From contig JBDTBW010000019.1 of assembly GCA_039923855.1 (NCBI GenBank), positions 1-64,000 of the forward strand: a stretch of 64,000 nucleotides of DNA, read 5' to 3'. Positions 41,834 through 50,972 of the stretch are shown here, piece after piece (position 1 is the first letter of the stretch; every line of letters starts with the position of its first letter). A program made the translations under genes and the position numbers. Below the pieces are notes generated by a model. That model did no database searches. It saw nothing but the letters and a program-made list of their open reading frames with translations, and was not told where the DNA came from. Origin of the DNA: 66-474 sp039923855 (lineage in GTDB: Bacteria; Pseudomonadota; Gammaproteobacteria; Xanthomonadales; Rhodanobacteraceae).

Positions 41834-43186
41834 ATGAACCGCATCATCCTGAAATTATTGGCCGGCGCCGCATTGCTGTTGGTCGCGGCCGCGTCTTTCG
41901 CACATACCTGCGACCAGCATGCGGTCTACGGCGCGATCGGCGACCGCTACCGGCAGCTTGGCGGCGAGGCCGGACCGCTCGGCTGCCCCTTGTCCGATGA
42001 AGCCGGCGCGAATAATGGCGGACGCTTCAATCAATTCGAGCACGGGCAGATCACTTGGGCGCCGCGGCAAGGTTCCGGCATGACCATCGCCGCCTGGCAG
42101 GCCGGTGACAGCGTATGGCTGGAGTGGGGACAGACCGACATCCATTTCGACAAGTTTCTGGTCCGCTACGACTACCAGCATCAGAACATCGGCCAGGACG
42201 ACTGGGCGCCGGGCAACGGCGGCAGGTATCAGTTGAACGCGACACGCCCCGGCAATTACGGATTCTCCGTGCAGGGTTGCAACGGCGACTGCCAGGGTTG
42301 GGACAAGACGGTCGAGGTCTTCGTGGATGTGGCGGATCCGCGGGGCGTGAACGGCGGCCTGCAAGTGGTGTCCACGGGAATATTGCCAGGCATGCGGCAG
42401 ACGCTCTTCTCGAACGACCGCTTCTTCCTTGATGCCTTCAACCGAGCATGGTCGCTCGCGCGCGGCCCGCTCTGTGACGCCATCAAGAGCCAGGCCGGAG
42501 GCGCCGACGCGCTCGGTCCCGGCTACACCTTGCATCCCGATATGTTTTGCAAGCTCGCGCCGAGCGGACTGTTGTTTCTCGACGATGCTTCCGGCGCCAG
42601 CGGCGCCGTGGATGTCACCTTCGACGTGCCGCACAACTATTTCGAAGCCACCACCACCCAGCCATCGGTGCTGGGCTCGTACGCCGATCCGCGCTTCTCC
42701 TTCACGTTCGAGATCGCGTTGCACATGCGGCTTGATCCGGTCAACTTGAAAGTGCAGAGCGTCGATTACGCGGTGATCAATGCCAGCAAACCCGATTCGC
42801 ACAATGCGGCGGCGGACGTGATGAACATCGTCGGCCCGATCGTGGCGCCGAGTGTGTTGCGCCGGGCGCGGATCGCGGTGGATCGCAGCGGATCCATCAA
42901 CGTGGACAGGCTCAACGATGCGTTGCAGGCCGGGCGCGATGCGGTCGCCTCCAACCTGCAGGGCCACACGCCGTCCTACGCCATCGACAACGGCAACGTG
43001 CGGGTGACGTTGGCTGGCCCCGTGCCGGCGACCGCGAAATTGAATGCAAATGTCGGCGCGCAGGAAATGACGCGAAAACAGCCGATGAATCCGCCGGCCG
43101 CCACGGGCACCCAGCGAATGGTGCATGCACCGCCCATCAAGTTCCGCAGGGTGACGCCCGCCTCCGCATCGTCGTCGCATCGGTGA
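41834..43186 (+). CDS. exported LGFP-repeat protein
   Basis: A 450-residue secreted protein. It has a signal peptide (LLAGAALLLVAAASFA) and an LGFP-type repeat (YRQLGGEAGPLGCPLSDE, then FNQFEHGQITWAP), a module linked to cell-wall or envelope anchoring. The remaining 350 residues have no clear family match; Cys pairs in QGCNGDCQGW suggest disulfides. It starts a three-gene run (41834, 43239, 44324). Confidence 0.7.
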   Translation: MNRIILKLLAGAALLLVAAASFAHTCDQHAVYGAIGDRYRQLGGEAGPLGCPLSDEAGANNGGRFNQFEHGQITWAPRQGSGMTIAAWQAGDSVWLEWGQTDIHFDKFLVRYDYQHQNIGQDDWAPGNGGRYQLNATRPGNYGFSVQGCNGDCQGWDKTVEVFVDVADPRGVNGGLQVVSTGILPGMRQTLFSNDRFFLDAFNRAWSLARGPLCDAIKSQAGGADALGPGYTLHPDMFCKLAPSGLLFLDDASGASGAVDVTFDVPHNYFEATTTQPSVLGSYADPRFSFTFEIALHMRLDPVNLKVQSVDYAVINASKPDSHNAAADVMNIVGPIVAPSVLRRARIAVDRSGSINVDRLNDALQAGRDAVASNLQGHTPSYAIDNGNVRVTLAGPVPATAKLNANVGAQEMTRKQPMNPPAATGTQRMVHAPPIKFRRVTPASASSSHR

Positions 43187-43238
43187 TCGCCGGATCCCGC
43201 AACGTGGAAATGATCCTCGACCATAATTTCTTACCGCC

Positions 43239-44327
43239 ATGAATACGACGCCCGACAAACCCGTCCGCAAACACACCCGCGCTTGGTTGATCGCGCTACT
43301 GCTCGCCTTCGCTGTCGGCTTCCTGCTGGCGTGTTGGTTGATGCGCCGTCACCCCGTCGCACCGCCGACATGTCCGCAGACCAGTCAGGCAGCTCCCGCA
43401 AACAAGGCAAGCCCTGCGGGTGGCGGCGGCGCGCATGGTGCGGGAGCACCCGGAACCGGTAGTCCCGCGAAGCTCGGCGCCAAGGGCGACGGCACCGGCA
43501 CGGTAATCGGCAACGCTGGGCAAGTCACGGGCAGTGGCGCACCGGCTTCGCTCAGCGGCGGCGGCAATGGCGACGGTGATCTGGCGGGTGGCGGCGCAAA
43601 TAGTGGCAGCGGCAATACCGTTTCCAGTGGCGGCGACAGCAAGGTTAGCGGCGGCGGTGAAATCGAAGCGTCCGGTGGCGGAAACGGAACAACGACGCCC
43701 GGCGACGATCAATCGCTGCCCCAGCCTGCATCTTCCGCAACGCCAGCGAACGGCACGCAACCGGTCACGGCCACTTCCGGCGGCGCATTGCAACTCGGGC
43801 CGCCGAATTCCGATCTCGGTGTGGACAATTCGAAACCCGCGGGCAAGGTCGTCACCGCGCTCGATTACCGCTACGACCAGAGCGGGCTGCCGCACTATCC
43901 GAATGCGATCAAGGTGGCGAGCGGCACCGATGCCGCGGCCGCCGCGGGTCCAAACTCGAAGAACTTTAGCGTCACCGAAATCGTCACCGACGACGCGCCC
44001 GACGTCGCCGCTGCGTGGTACCACGATCACTTGCCGGCGGGCTGGAAAGAACTGCAGATGCCGAGCGCGCTGGTCATGGATCAGGCGATCGCGCAATCGA
44101 AGACGCCGTCGCCGAACGAATCGCCGGTGAACGCCATGCTCAACGCGATGATCGTCGGCCCGCAACTCGAGCGCGACAAACCAGGCGTGGATGCCGCGCG
44201 CGCGGCGGGGCTGACGATCTTCCAGCCACCGGATCAAAACACCGATCACCGGATGATCATCGTGATCAAGGACAGCAAGACCGGCAAGACCGGCGTGCTG
44301 CTGATGAAAAAAGCGGATCAGTCATGA
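43239..44327 (+). CDS. membrane-anchored protein with Gly-rich linker
   Basis: A 362-residue protein: cytoplasmic start, one membrane helix (WLIALLLAFAVGFLLACWLM), then 150 residues very rich in Gly/Ser/Thr and a C-terminal globular domain (ALDYRYDQSGLPHYPNAIKV and LKDSKTG-like IVIKDSKTGKTGVLLMKK). The domain occurs in other unassigned envelope proteins. The stop overlaps the next start (ATGA), so it is coupled to the following gene. Confidence 0.65.
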   Translation: MNTTPDKPVRKHTRAWLIALLLAFAVGFLLACWLMRRHPVAPPTCPQTSQAAPANKASPAGGGGAHGAGAPGTGSPAKLGAKGDGTGTVIGNAGQVTGSGAPASLSGGGNGDGDLAGGGANSGSGNTVSSGGDSKVSGGGEIEASGGGNGTTTPGDDQSLPQPASSATPANGTQPVTATSGGALQLGPPNSDLGVDNSKPAGKVVTALDYRYDQSGLPHYPNAIKVASGTDAAAAAGPNSKNFSVTEIVTDDAPDVAAAWYHDHLPAGWKELQMPSALVMDQAIAQSKTPSPNESPVNAMLNAMIVGPQLERDKPGVDAARAAGLTIFQPPDQNTDHRMIIVIKDSKTGKTGVLLMKKADQS

Positions 44328-46219
44328 ACGCGCGCCATCGTTCAATGAAGTCGCTGATTCGCGGGTGCATCGCAATCACGATCGCCTTGTCGTGCTGCAC
44401 GAACCCCGCGTTCGCACAAACGTCCGAGGAACCCACCGCCACCGTCAAGGTTTCGCCTGACCGGATAGAACCGGGCGGCTCGGTCACGATTTCGGGCCTT
44501 GGCTACATGCAGGGCAGCCTGAAGCTGATCCTCACGGTCACGCGGCCGGACGGAGTCAAGACCACGCTGGGCGCCGTTCCCGACAACCAGGGCCGTTATT
44601 CAACGCCCTACATCGGCGCGCCAAAACCTGGCGATTACACGGTCAGCGCGCAAGTCAGCGAAAAAGGCGCGCCCGCCATCGCGCATTTCAAGGTCGAAAG
44701 CAACGCGATCGATATCGACGAGGGCGTTGCGGACAACAAGAAGTTCCTGGAACAAGGCACCGAGCTGGTCAAGACGGTAAAGGCCAAAGTGGACAACACG
44801 CCCGACTCTCCGGCGAAAACGGAAATGGAAGCGAAGCTGGGCAATCTGGAGACCAAGCTCCAGCAGGTGTCGCAGCAATCTGCGCAACTGCCGGCGATGC
44901 TGGCGCCGTTCAAGTCGCTACTTGCCGAGCATCCGGAAACGCAAGCCGCATTGCAGCCGATGCTGGATCACTTGGACCAACTCGATCAGAAAACACGACA
45001 GCAAAGCGACGCAGTCGTGAAGACCGCCGCCGACTTGCAAAAAACGCTCGCCGCCTGCGATTCGATCGATCACGCCGTCCAGGCGCTGCGGGGCGTCTCC
45101 GACGTGCTAGATCTGCTGCGGGAACCTTACGAGTTCGTGACCGCCTACACCGCCGACATGGCGAAATCGCAGATGCCCGCCGAGGCCGGCCCGGCGGAGG
45201 ACGCGGCCCGGAAGGCGGTCAACCTGGCCCACGGAATCCAGGGTGCGGGCAGCGGATCGAACGAAGAAGTCGAAGAAGCCATGGGCGCCGCGAAGGGCGC
45301 GATCGCCGAGAACGGCATCGAGCTCGGTTCCGAAACCGCGATTGCCGAAAAGCTGGTTGAAGCGATCCCGGAATCGATCCGCAAGAGCGATGGCTACAAG
45401 TTCGCCGTCACCGAGGTCAAGAAATTCGCGCCGCGCGTGATCAACGACGCCGCGAATCCGATGAAGCTGTTGAACGACGACGCCGCGCTGACCACCGATG
45501 TCGCCAGCTACGGCGAGAAGAAAATGTTCGCGCGGTATTGCGAGAAATTCGAAGGGCCATTCACCGCGAAAATGGCCGCGTATTTCTACGCCAAGGGCTA
45601 CGACCAGGACTGGTGGCATTTCACCATCGCGATCAAAGGCAAGCTGACCCTGCTTTATCCGAAGGATGCCGGTGGCGCCAGCGTGCCGCTGAGCGGCCAG
45701 TTCGAGGGCGGCGCTACCCGATTCGGCTACAACGAGAGCGTCTGGAAGCACAGCGACCTGATCAAGATCGCCGGTGGCGCGAAGGGGCTGGTCGGCACCA
45801 AGGACACCGCACCGATGGCCACCGACCCCGGCAAGGGCGGCGTGCTGAGTTCGCTGCTGTCGCCCACCTCGTTCTACATTCCCGTGAGTGGCCACTACGC
45901 CAATGGCCGTGTCGACTTCAAGCTCGAGAGCGCCAGCACCGATTTCGACATGAATTACGTCAGGGGCCGCACTTTCTACGCGGTGATTTCGCCCTACACG
46001 CTGTATCTGCCGGTGATGAGCGCTTTCAGCCTGCCTTACATGGATGCGCATTTCCTGCTGGGGCACTTCGGTTTCAAGTATCCGGTGGTGCAGAGCAAGG
46101 ATTCGATGGTGGTCGACGCGCACGAAGACCGTGACGCCGATCGACCGCCCGGCAACAAGGCCCACTACACGTTCACGCTGAAAGCCTGCAACCCATCCTG
46201 CGGGAGTTCGAAGGAATGA
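44324..46219 (+). CDS. exported coiled-coil protein of unknown function
   Basis: A 631-residue protein with a signal peptide (IAITIALSCCTNPAFA), an Ig-like domain (RIEPGGSVTISGLGYMQGSL), then about 200 residues of coiled coil (heptads rich in Gln/Ala/Leu around LGNLETKLQQVSQQSAQL), and a C-terminal beta-rich part. I do not recognise a family. Translational coupling with 43239 suggests the two proteins act together in the envelope. Confidence 0.6.
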   Translation: MNARHRSMKSLIRGCIAITIALSCCTNPAFAQTSEEPTATVKVSPDRIEPGGSVTISGLGYMQGSLKLILTVTRPDGVKTTLGAVPDNQGRYSTPYIGAPKPGDYTVSAQVSEKGAPAIAHFKVESNAIDIDEGVADNKKFLEQGTELVKTVKAKVDNTPDSPAKTEMEAKLGNLETKLQQVSQQSAQLPAMLAPFKSLLAEHPETQAALQPMLDHLDQLDQKTRQQSDAVVKTAADLQKTLAACDSIDHAVQALRGVSDVLDLLREPYEFVTAYTADMAKSQMPAEAGPAEDAARKAVNLAHGIQGAGSGSNEEVEEAMGAAKGAIAENGIELGSETAIAEKLVEAIPESIRKSDGYKFAVTEVKKFAPRVINDAANPMKLLNDDAALTTDVASYGEKKMFARYCEKFEGPFTAKMAAYFYAKGYDQDWWHFTIAIKGKLTLLYPKDAGGASVPLSGQFEGGATRFGYNESVWKHSDLIKIAGGAKGLVGTKDTAPMATDPGKGGVLSSLLSPTSFYIPVSGHYANGRVDFKLESASTDFDMNYVRGRTFYAVISPYTLYLPVMSAFSLPYMDAHFLLGHFGFKYPVVQSKDSMVVDAHEDRDADRPPGNKAHYTFTLKACNPSCGSSKE

Positions 46220-46319
46220 GCGATGTCGTTCATGTCCTTTTGATTTCGTTTCTTCAAGTGTTGTAAGCAGCGGATACCACCGTTGCGTCGCTGCACCCCT
46301 TCAACCGGAGAACATGCTC

Positions 46320-46874
46320 ATGAAACGCACAAGTCTCGCGATTTTCGCAGCATTGATTTGCACATCCGCGCCATTCGCCATCGGCCAGGCTTCGGCTCAA
46401 CCGGCGGGCGCGTCGTCGCCGTCCGGTCAGCTCGATGGCTTCGTCGGCGATGGAACCTGCACCGGCAACATGATGGCGATGGGCAAGAATCCCGGCCATG
46501 CCACCACCGGCAAGTTCCACGGCGAGAAGACCCTGGACGGCCACTGGGTCGTGCTCCATTACGACGAAGCCCAGACCACGGCCAATCCGAAGCCCTTCAG
46601 TGTCGCGCAATACATCGGCTACGACGCGGCGAAGAAGCACTTTGTCACCGTGCTTTTCGACAACTCCGGCGCCAGTTACGGCACGGGTGTCAGTTCTGGC
46701 TGGACGGGCAACACCGTCACCTTCGACGAAACAGTCTGGATGGATGGCAAGCGCGCCTCCTTCCGGGACATCTTCACCAACGGCGACTCAGGCATGTCGA
46801 GCCATACCGGCATGATGCGCGACAAGGACGGCAAGTGGGTGAAGACCGACGAGGAAATCTGTCACAAGGCGTAG
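46320..46874 (+). CDS. exported DUF1579-like protein
   Basis: A 184-residue secreted protein; signal peptide to about ASA (residue 27). The mature part starts with a DGFVGDGTCTGN segment and includes GHWVVLHYDEAQ, resembling heme-binding-like DUF1579/calycin barrels. The ATG at 46320 is preferred over 46314 because GGAG is then 9 bases away rather than 3. Confidence 0.6.
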   Translation: MKRTSLAIFAALICTSAPFAIGQASAQPAGASSPSGQLDGFVGDGTCTGNMMAMGKNPGHATTGKFHGEKTLDGHWVVLHYDEAQTTANPKPFSVAQYIGYDAAKKHFVTVLFDNSGASYGTGVSSGWTGNTVTFDETVWMDGKRASFRDIFTNGDSGMSSHTGMMRDKDGKWVKTDEEICHKA

Positions 46875-46890
46875 GGATTATTGACGCTCG

Positions 46891-46953
46891 GCAACCCGGC
46901 CGCTGGCCGGGTTGCGGTTGAGCTGGGTTTGCTACGGCGCAACAAGCAAACCC
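46891..46953. terminator. two hairpins after the DUF1579-like gene
   Basis: GCAACCCGGCC-gct-GGCCGGGTTGC (46891-46915) is a perfect 11-bp stem. A second inverted repeat, GGGTTTGCT...AGCAAACCC (46925-46953), follows. Neither has a T-run. Confidence 0.5.
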
Positions 46954-47003
46954 GATGCGCTTTGCAGCCAGGCGGGTGACATGAATTCACCGAGGTTTCC
47001 ATC

Positions 47004-47726
47004 ATGAACGCCGCCGCAAAATCTCTACCGCGCAACCGCGAGCACCGCTTTTTTATCGGCGCGGTGATCGCCGCGTTCGCGATCGTGTTCGCAGGGTTCG
47101 CGCGGTCGTATTACCTGAAGTCGTTTTTCGGCGGACCGGCGCTCACGTTGCTAGTGCATTTGCATGGGCTGCTGATGACGGGTTGGTTCGTGCTGTTTTT
47201 TACGCAGGCTTGCCTGATCGCCAAGCACCGGGTCGACCTCCATCGCCGCCTCGGAGTGTTCGGCGCGGCATACGCAGCGGTGCTGGTGCTGGTCGGCCTC
47301 ACGACAGTCCTTCGCTTCGCGGCACGCGGTGTACACGATCCGGCCGATGGCGGCTTCGCGATCCTGATTCTGGGCTACGACTTGGTCTTATTGACCGTTT
47401 TCGCGCTGCTGGTGGGCACCGCGATTGCGCTTCGGCGCCGATCCAATTTCCACAAGCGGCTGATGCTGCTGGCCATCTTGGGCCTGCTTTCGGTTGCCAT
47501 TGGTCGCATCCCGCTGGATTTCATAAAGGTCGATGTCTTCCGGATCACCCTTCTGCTGAGCGATCTCTGCGTGATCGCTGCAGCTGCGGTTGACACTGTC
47601 CGCAATCGCAGACTGCACCCGGTATTCGCCTGGGGCACCTTGCTGGTCGTCGCATCAACTTGGCTTGCCTACCTTGGCGTGCAGACCCACACGTGGACGC
47701 GCTTCGCAACGTGGCTGGTGAGCTAG
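47004..47726 (+). CDS. multispanning membrane protein
   Basis: A 240-residue protein with about six hydrophobic segments, including LTLLVHLHGLLMTGWFVLFF with a conserved His, and VDLHRRLGVFGAAYA. It resembles DUF2306-like quinol/redox membrane proteins in its HLHG and LHRRLG motifs. Unlike its neighbours it lacks a signal peptide and the motif; its stop codon overlaps the first bases of motif copy 3. Confidence 0.6.
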   Translation: MNAAAKSLPRNREHRFFIGAVIAAFAIVFAGFARSYYLKSFFGGPALTLLVHLHGLLMTGWFVLFFTQACLIAKHRVDLHRRLGVFGAAYAAVLVLVGLTTVLRFAARGVHDPADGGFAILILGYDLVLLTVFALLVGTAIALRRRSNFHKRLMLLAILGLLSVAIGRIPLDFIKVDVFRITLLLSDLCVIAAAAVDTVRNRRLHPVFAWGTLLVVASTWLAYLGVQTHTWTRFATWLVS

Positions 47727-47760
47727 CAGGAAAACTGCCGGAAAAAAGTCAGAGAAACGG
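47725..47760 (+). promoter_or_regulatory. 36-bp motif, copy 3
   Basis: The most diverged copy: AGCAG-GAAAA-CTGCC then GGAAAAAA-GTCAGAGAAACGG. It lies 78 bp before the small exported gene at 47839 and overlaps the stop of the previous gene. Confidence 0.7.
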
Positions 47761-47838
47761 AAGCGACAACAGCGAAGCATTTCGCCAAATTACCCATCGC
47801 ATCGATACCGATCCACATCAACCAGCTAGGAGATCGCC

Positions 47839-48189
47839 ATGCGTCACTCAACCCGTATTGCCTTGGCTCTTGCCGGCGCGCTGGTCTGCGCCGCCGCTTC
47901 CGCGATGCAGTTCGATGGAAAACTGCCGATGTATCCGCGCGGCCACAACATGAACGACATGCCTGCGTCCGCGATCGCGATGGGCGTGCCGATGGTGCTG
48001 GAAACAACCGATGCGGTGCATCTGGTCGATCTTTGGTACACCTCGAACGCCAAGTCGTGCACGCGATCCGCCGCATCCGGCGGCGTCAAATACCAGTGCC
48101 CGAGCGGCAGCATCATGATCTATGCGCACGGCGGCAACACGCAGATCGCGTTCGTGCCGGCCATGGCGTCGATGTTCGGAGGACACTGA
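47839..48189 (+). CDS. small exported protein
   Basis: A 116-residue protein with signal peptide (LALAGALVCAAASA). The mature part has two Cys (SCTRSA and YQCPSGS) and ends AMASMFGGH. No family recognised. It overlaps, in effect, with the peptidase gene: its stop ends 1 bp before the next ATG. Confidence 0.6.
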   Translation: MRHSTRIALALAGALVCAAASAMQFDGKLPMYPRGHNMNDMPASAIAMGVPMVLETTDAVHLVDLWYTSNAKSCTRSAASGGVKYQCPSGSIMIYAHGGNTQIAFVPAMASMFGGH

Positions 48190-48190
48190 C

Positions 48191-50386
48191 ATGAATACGC
48201 ACAAGGTTTCGGCTCTGCTCGCTTGTCTGATCGCGTCGTCGGCTACTCTCGCGCAAACACCGCCCCCGCAAGCGCCGGTGCGCCCGATCACCGACGACTA
48301 CTTCGGCACCAAGGTCGTCGACAACTACCGCTGGATGGAAAACCTGAAAGATCCGGAGATGCAGCGCTGGATGAAGGCGCAGGCGGATTACACGCGCGCG
48401 ACGTTCGACAGCATGCCCGGCCGACCCGCGCTGGAAAAACGCGCCGCCCAACTGGCGATGTCGCAGCCGGCAATTGTCGGTGGCCTGCAAGTGATCTCGG
48501 GCCGCTACTACTCGCTGCGCACGCCGGCCGGCGTGCAATCCGCCAAGCTTTATGTGCGCGAGGGCGTGAAGGGCGCGGATCGGCTGCTGATCGATCCGGA
48601 AAAACTCTCGACCGATCCGAAATCACATTTGAGCATCCACGACTATCGCCCTTCGCCGGACGGTCGCTACATCGCCTACCAGCTTGCCGCCGGTGGTTCG
48701 GAAGAAACCGTGCTACATATCCTCGACGTGCAAGCCGGCAAGGATTTGCCGGAAACCGCCGACCGTGCCGACGGCGGCCCGCATTGGCGCGCCGACAGCA
48801 AGTCATTCTTCTACTCGCGCCAGCAAAAGCTCGAATCCGGTATGCCGAAAACGGCCAAGTACCAGAATGAGCGCGCGTACCTGCACACGATGGGGCATTC
48901 GTTCGACGAAGATCCGCCGATACTCGGTCGTGGGGTCAGCGATACAGCCTTCGCGATGACGCCGGATGAGTTCCCGGAAATCGTCACTTCGCCGAATTCG
49001 CATTACGCGATCGCGATGGTTTCGCCCGGCACCGATCCACGCTTGCGCGTGTACGCGGCGCCGGTCGATGCGATCCACGATGGAAAAACCGCGTGGCGTC
49101 CCATCGCGGCGAGCTATGACGATCAATACATCGCCGGCGACAGCTCGGCCAATCCCGTCATCGCACTAGCCGGCGACACCTTGTACTGGCCATCGCGCAA
49201 GGATGCGCCGCGCGGTGAAATCCTCAAGCTCGATTTGTCGCACGCCGATTCGAAGCCGGAAGTGGTCGTGCGACAAGGCGCATTGCCGATCTCGGCGGTC
49301 TATGCCGGCCGCGACGCGATATACTGGCGCGTCAACGATGCCGGGATCAACGGCGTGCAGCGGCTGGGATATGCCGCGGGCGCAAAGCCCCAGGCCGTGC
49401 AGCTCCCCTATGCATCGAATATCGACAGCATCGTGACGGATGCCGGTAGCAGCGCCGTGGTTCTGCATGCGGCGAGCTGGCTGCGCACGGACGCTTATCT
49501 TGGCGTGGATCCAGAAAGCAATGCCGTGACCGACACCGGCCTGCGGCCGCGGGGGCCAGACGATCTGAAAAGCGATCTGGTGGCCGAAGAGGTCAAAGTG
49601 AAGAGTTGGGACGGCACGCTGGTGCCGCTGTCGATCGTCCACAAGAAGGGGCTGCTGCTCGCGGACAGCGCCGCCACCCTGCTCGATGGCTATGGCGCCT
49701 ATGGCATCAATGATTCACCGCTGTACTTACCGATGTTCCGCGCGTTCTACGAGCGCGGCGGCATCATCGCGTCCGCGCATGTACGCGGTGGCGGCGAACT
49801 GGGCGAGGCGTGGCACTTGGGCGGTTACAAGGCGACCAAACCCAACACCTGGAAGGATTTCATCGCCTGCGCGCAGTATCTGATCGCGCACGGTTACACC
49901 ACGCCACGCAAACTGGTCGGAAGAGGCGGCAGTGCCGGCGGCATCACGATCGGACGTGCGATCGAGGAGCGACCCGACTTGTTTGCCGCAGCCAGGGCGG
50001 TCGTGCCGGCGGCGGACATGTTGCGCTTTGAGACCACCGCCAATGGAGCGGGAAACGTGCCCGAGTTCGGCAGCGTCAAGACCAAAGCAGGCTTCAAGGC
50101 GTTGTACGCGATGAGCGCCTACGCGCATGTCAAGGACGGTGTGAAGTATCCGGCGGTGCTGGTGACCACGGGCATCAACGACCCGCGCGTCGATGCGTGG
50201 ATCCCGGCCAAGTTCGCCGCGCGCCTGCAAGCGGCGACCGCCAGCGGCAAGCCGGTGCTGCTGCGCGTCGACTACGACGCCGGTCACGGCTTCGACTCGA
50301 CGAGGCATCAGCAGCTCGAGGAATTCGTCGACGCATACGCGTTCGTGTTGTGGCAGACCGGCGATCCGGCATTTCAACCTAAATAG
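48191..50386 (+). CDS. prolyl oligopeptidase family serine peptidase (S9A)
   Basis: A 731-residue exported peptidase: signal peptide, N-terminal part with DDYFGTKVVDNYRWMENLKD, a seven-bladed propeller, and a C-terminal hydrolase. The nucleophile Ser lies in GRGGSAGG, the Asp in GINDPRVDAW and the His in DAGHGFDST. It cleaves Pro-containing peptides in the periplasm. The ATG at 48191 follows an SD (GGAGG) in the previous gene, so they form an operon. Confidence 0.9.
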   Translation: MNTHKVSALLACLIASSATLAQTPPPQAPVRPITDDYFGTKVVDNYRWMENLKDPEMQRWMKAQADYTRATFDSMPGRPALEKRAAQLAMSQPAIVGGLQVISGRYYSLRTPAGVQSAKLYVREGVKGADRLLIDPEKLSTDPKSHLSIHDYRPSPDGRYIAYQLAAGGSEETVLHILDVQAGKDLPETADRADGGPHWRADSKSFFYSRQQKLESGMPKTAKYQNERAYLHTMGHSFDEDPPILGRGVSDTAFAMTPDEFPEIVTSPNSHYAIAMVSPGTDPRLRVYAAPVDAIHDGKTAWRPIAASYDDQYIAGDSSANPVIALAGDTLYWPSRKDAPRGEILKLDLSHADSKPEVVVRQGALPISAVYAGRDAIYWRVNDAGINGVQRLGYAAGAKPQAVQLPYASNIDSIVTDAGSSAVVLHAASWLRTDAYLGVDPESNAVTDTGLRPRGPDDLKSDLVAEEVKVKSWDGTLVPLSIVHKKGLLLADSAATLLDGYGAYGINDSPLYLPMFRAFYERGGIIASAHVRGGGELGEAWHLGGYKATKPNTWKDFIACAQYLIAHGYTTPRKLVGRGGSAGGITIGRAIEERPDLFAAARAVVPAADMLRFETTANGAGNVPEFGSVKTKAGFKALYAMSAYAHVKDGVKYPAVLVTTGINDPRVDAWIPAKFAARLQAATASGKPVLLRVDYDAGHGFDSTRHQQLEEFVDAYAFVLWQTGDPAFQPK

Positions 50387-50402
50387 CTAGCCCGGACGCG
50401 TG

Positions 50403-50429
50403 AACCCCTCTCCCGTCGGGAGAGGGGTT
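50403..50429. repeat. half copy of the dispersed palindromic repeat
   Basis: Only one hairpin, AACCCCTCTCCC-gtc-GGGAGAGGGGTT, is present 17 bp after the peptidase stop; it may serve as its terminator. Confidence 0.7.
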
Positions 50430-50549
50430 GGCGGGAGCACCTGCATCCCGCGTACAACGCGTTGCACACGCCTGTCTGACGCAGCCGTCGATGGATCGCG
50501 CGCGCCCGAATCGGTGTCCTCGTTACGCCAGCGGGTACGGCAGGATCGC

Positions 50550-50585
50550 GGCAGGAAATCTGCCAGAAAAATGCCAGCGAAACGG
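50550..50585 (+). promoter_or_regulatory. 36-bp motif, copy 4
   Basis: GGCAG-GAAAT-CTGCC then AGAAAAAT-GCCAGCGAAACGG, identical in its right 26 bases to copy 1. It lies 66 bp before the gene at 50652, the head of the 50.6-58.2 kb exported-protein run. Confidence 0.78.
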
Positions 50586-50651
50586 AGAGGACACCACGCC
50601 GATTTGAGATCAGTTTCTGTCCCCGATGCAACCCATCGGGAGTACAGAACC

Positions 50652-50951
50652 ATGCCATCCCCGAACCGCCATTCGACCGTCGTAACCTGCGCCTTGTGCG
50701 TCTTGTGCGCGGGATCAGCCCTTGCCATCGACGCTTCAACCCGAGACACGACAACCACGGCGGACACCGCCCGCGACCTGCGCCTTGCAACTGTCGTTGA
50801 GGTTGCCGACCTGCTACAGGGCGCGGTTGCCTCCGGTAATCCGCAAGCCTGTTATCCCACGACAGGGAGCAGGGGTGGCGGCACCGACGGCGTGCTCGGC
50901 TCGCGCCCCGGTAGCGCGGTGCCCGTCGTTTGCCTCGCTTCGACGCGATAA
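50652..50951 (+). CDS. small exported protein
   Basis: A 99-residue protein; signal peptide ending ALA (residue 25). The mature part is Thr/Ala-rich, with two Cys (QACYPTTG and VVCLAST). No known family. The ATG has GGGAG at 9 bases. First gene after motif copy 4. Confidence 0.5.
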   Translation: MPSPNRHSTVVTCALCVLCAGSALAIDASTRDTTTTADTARDLRLATVVEVADLLQGAVASGNPQACYPTTGSRGGGTDGVLGSRPGSAVPVVCLASTR

Positions 50952-50972
50952 CCACCAGAGAGGAGCGTTGTC

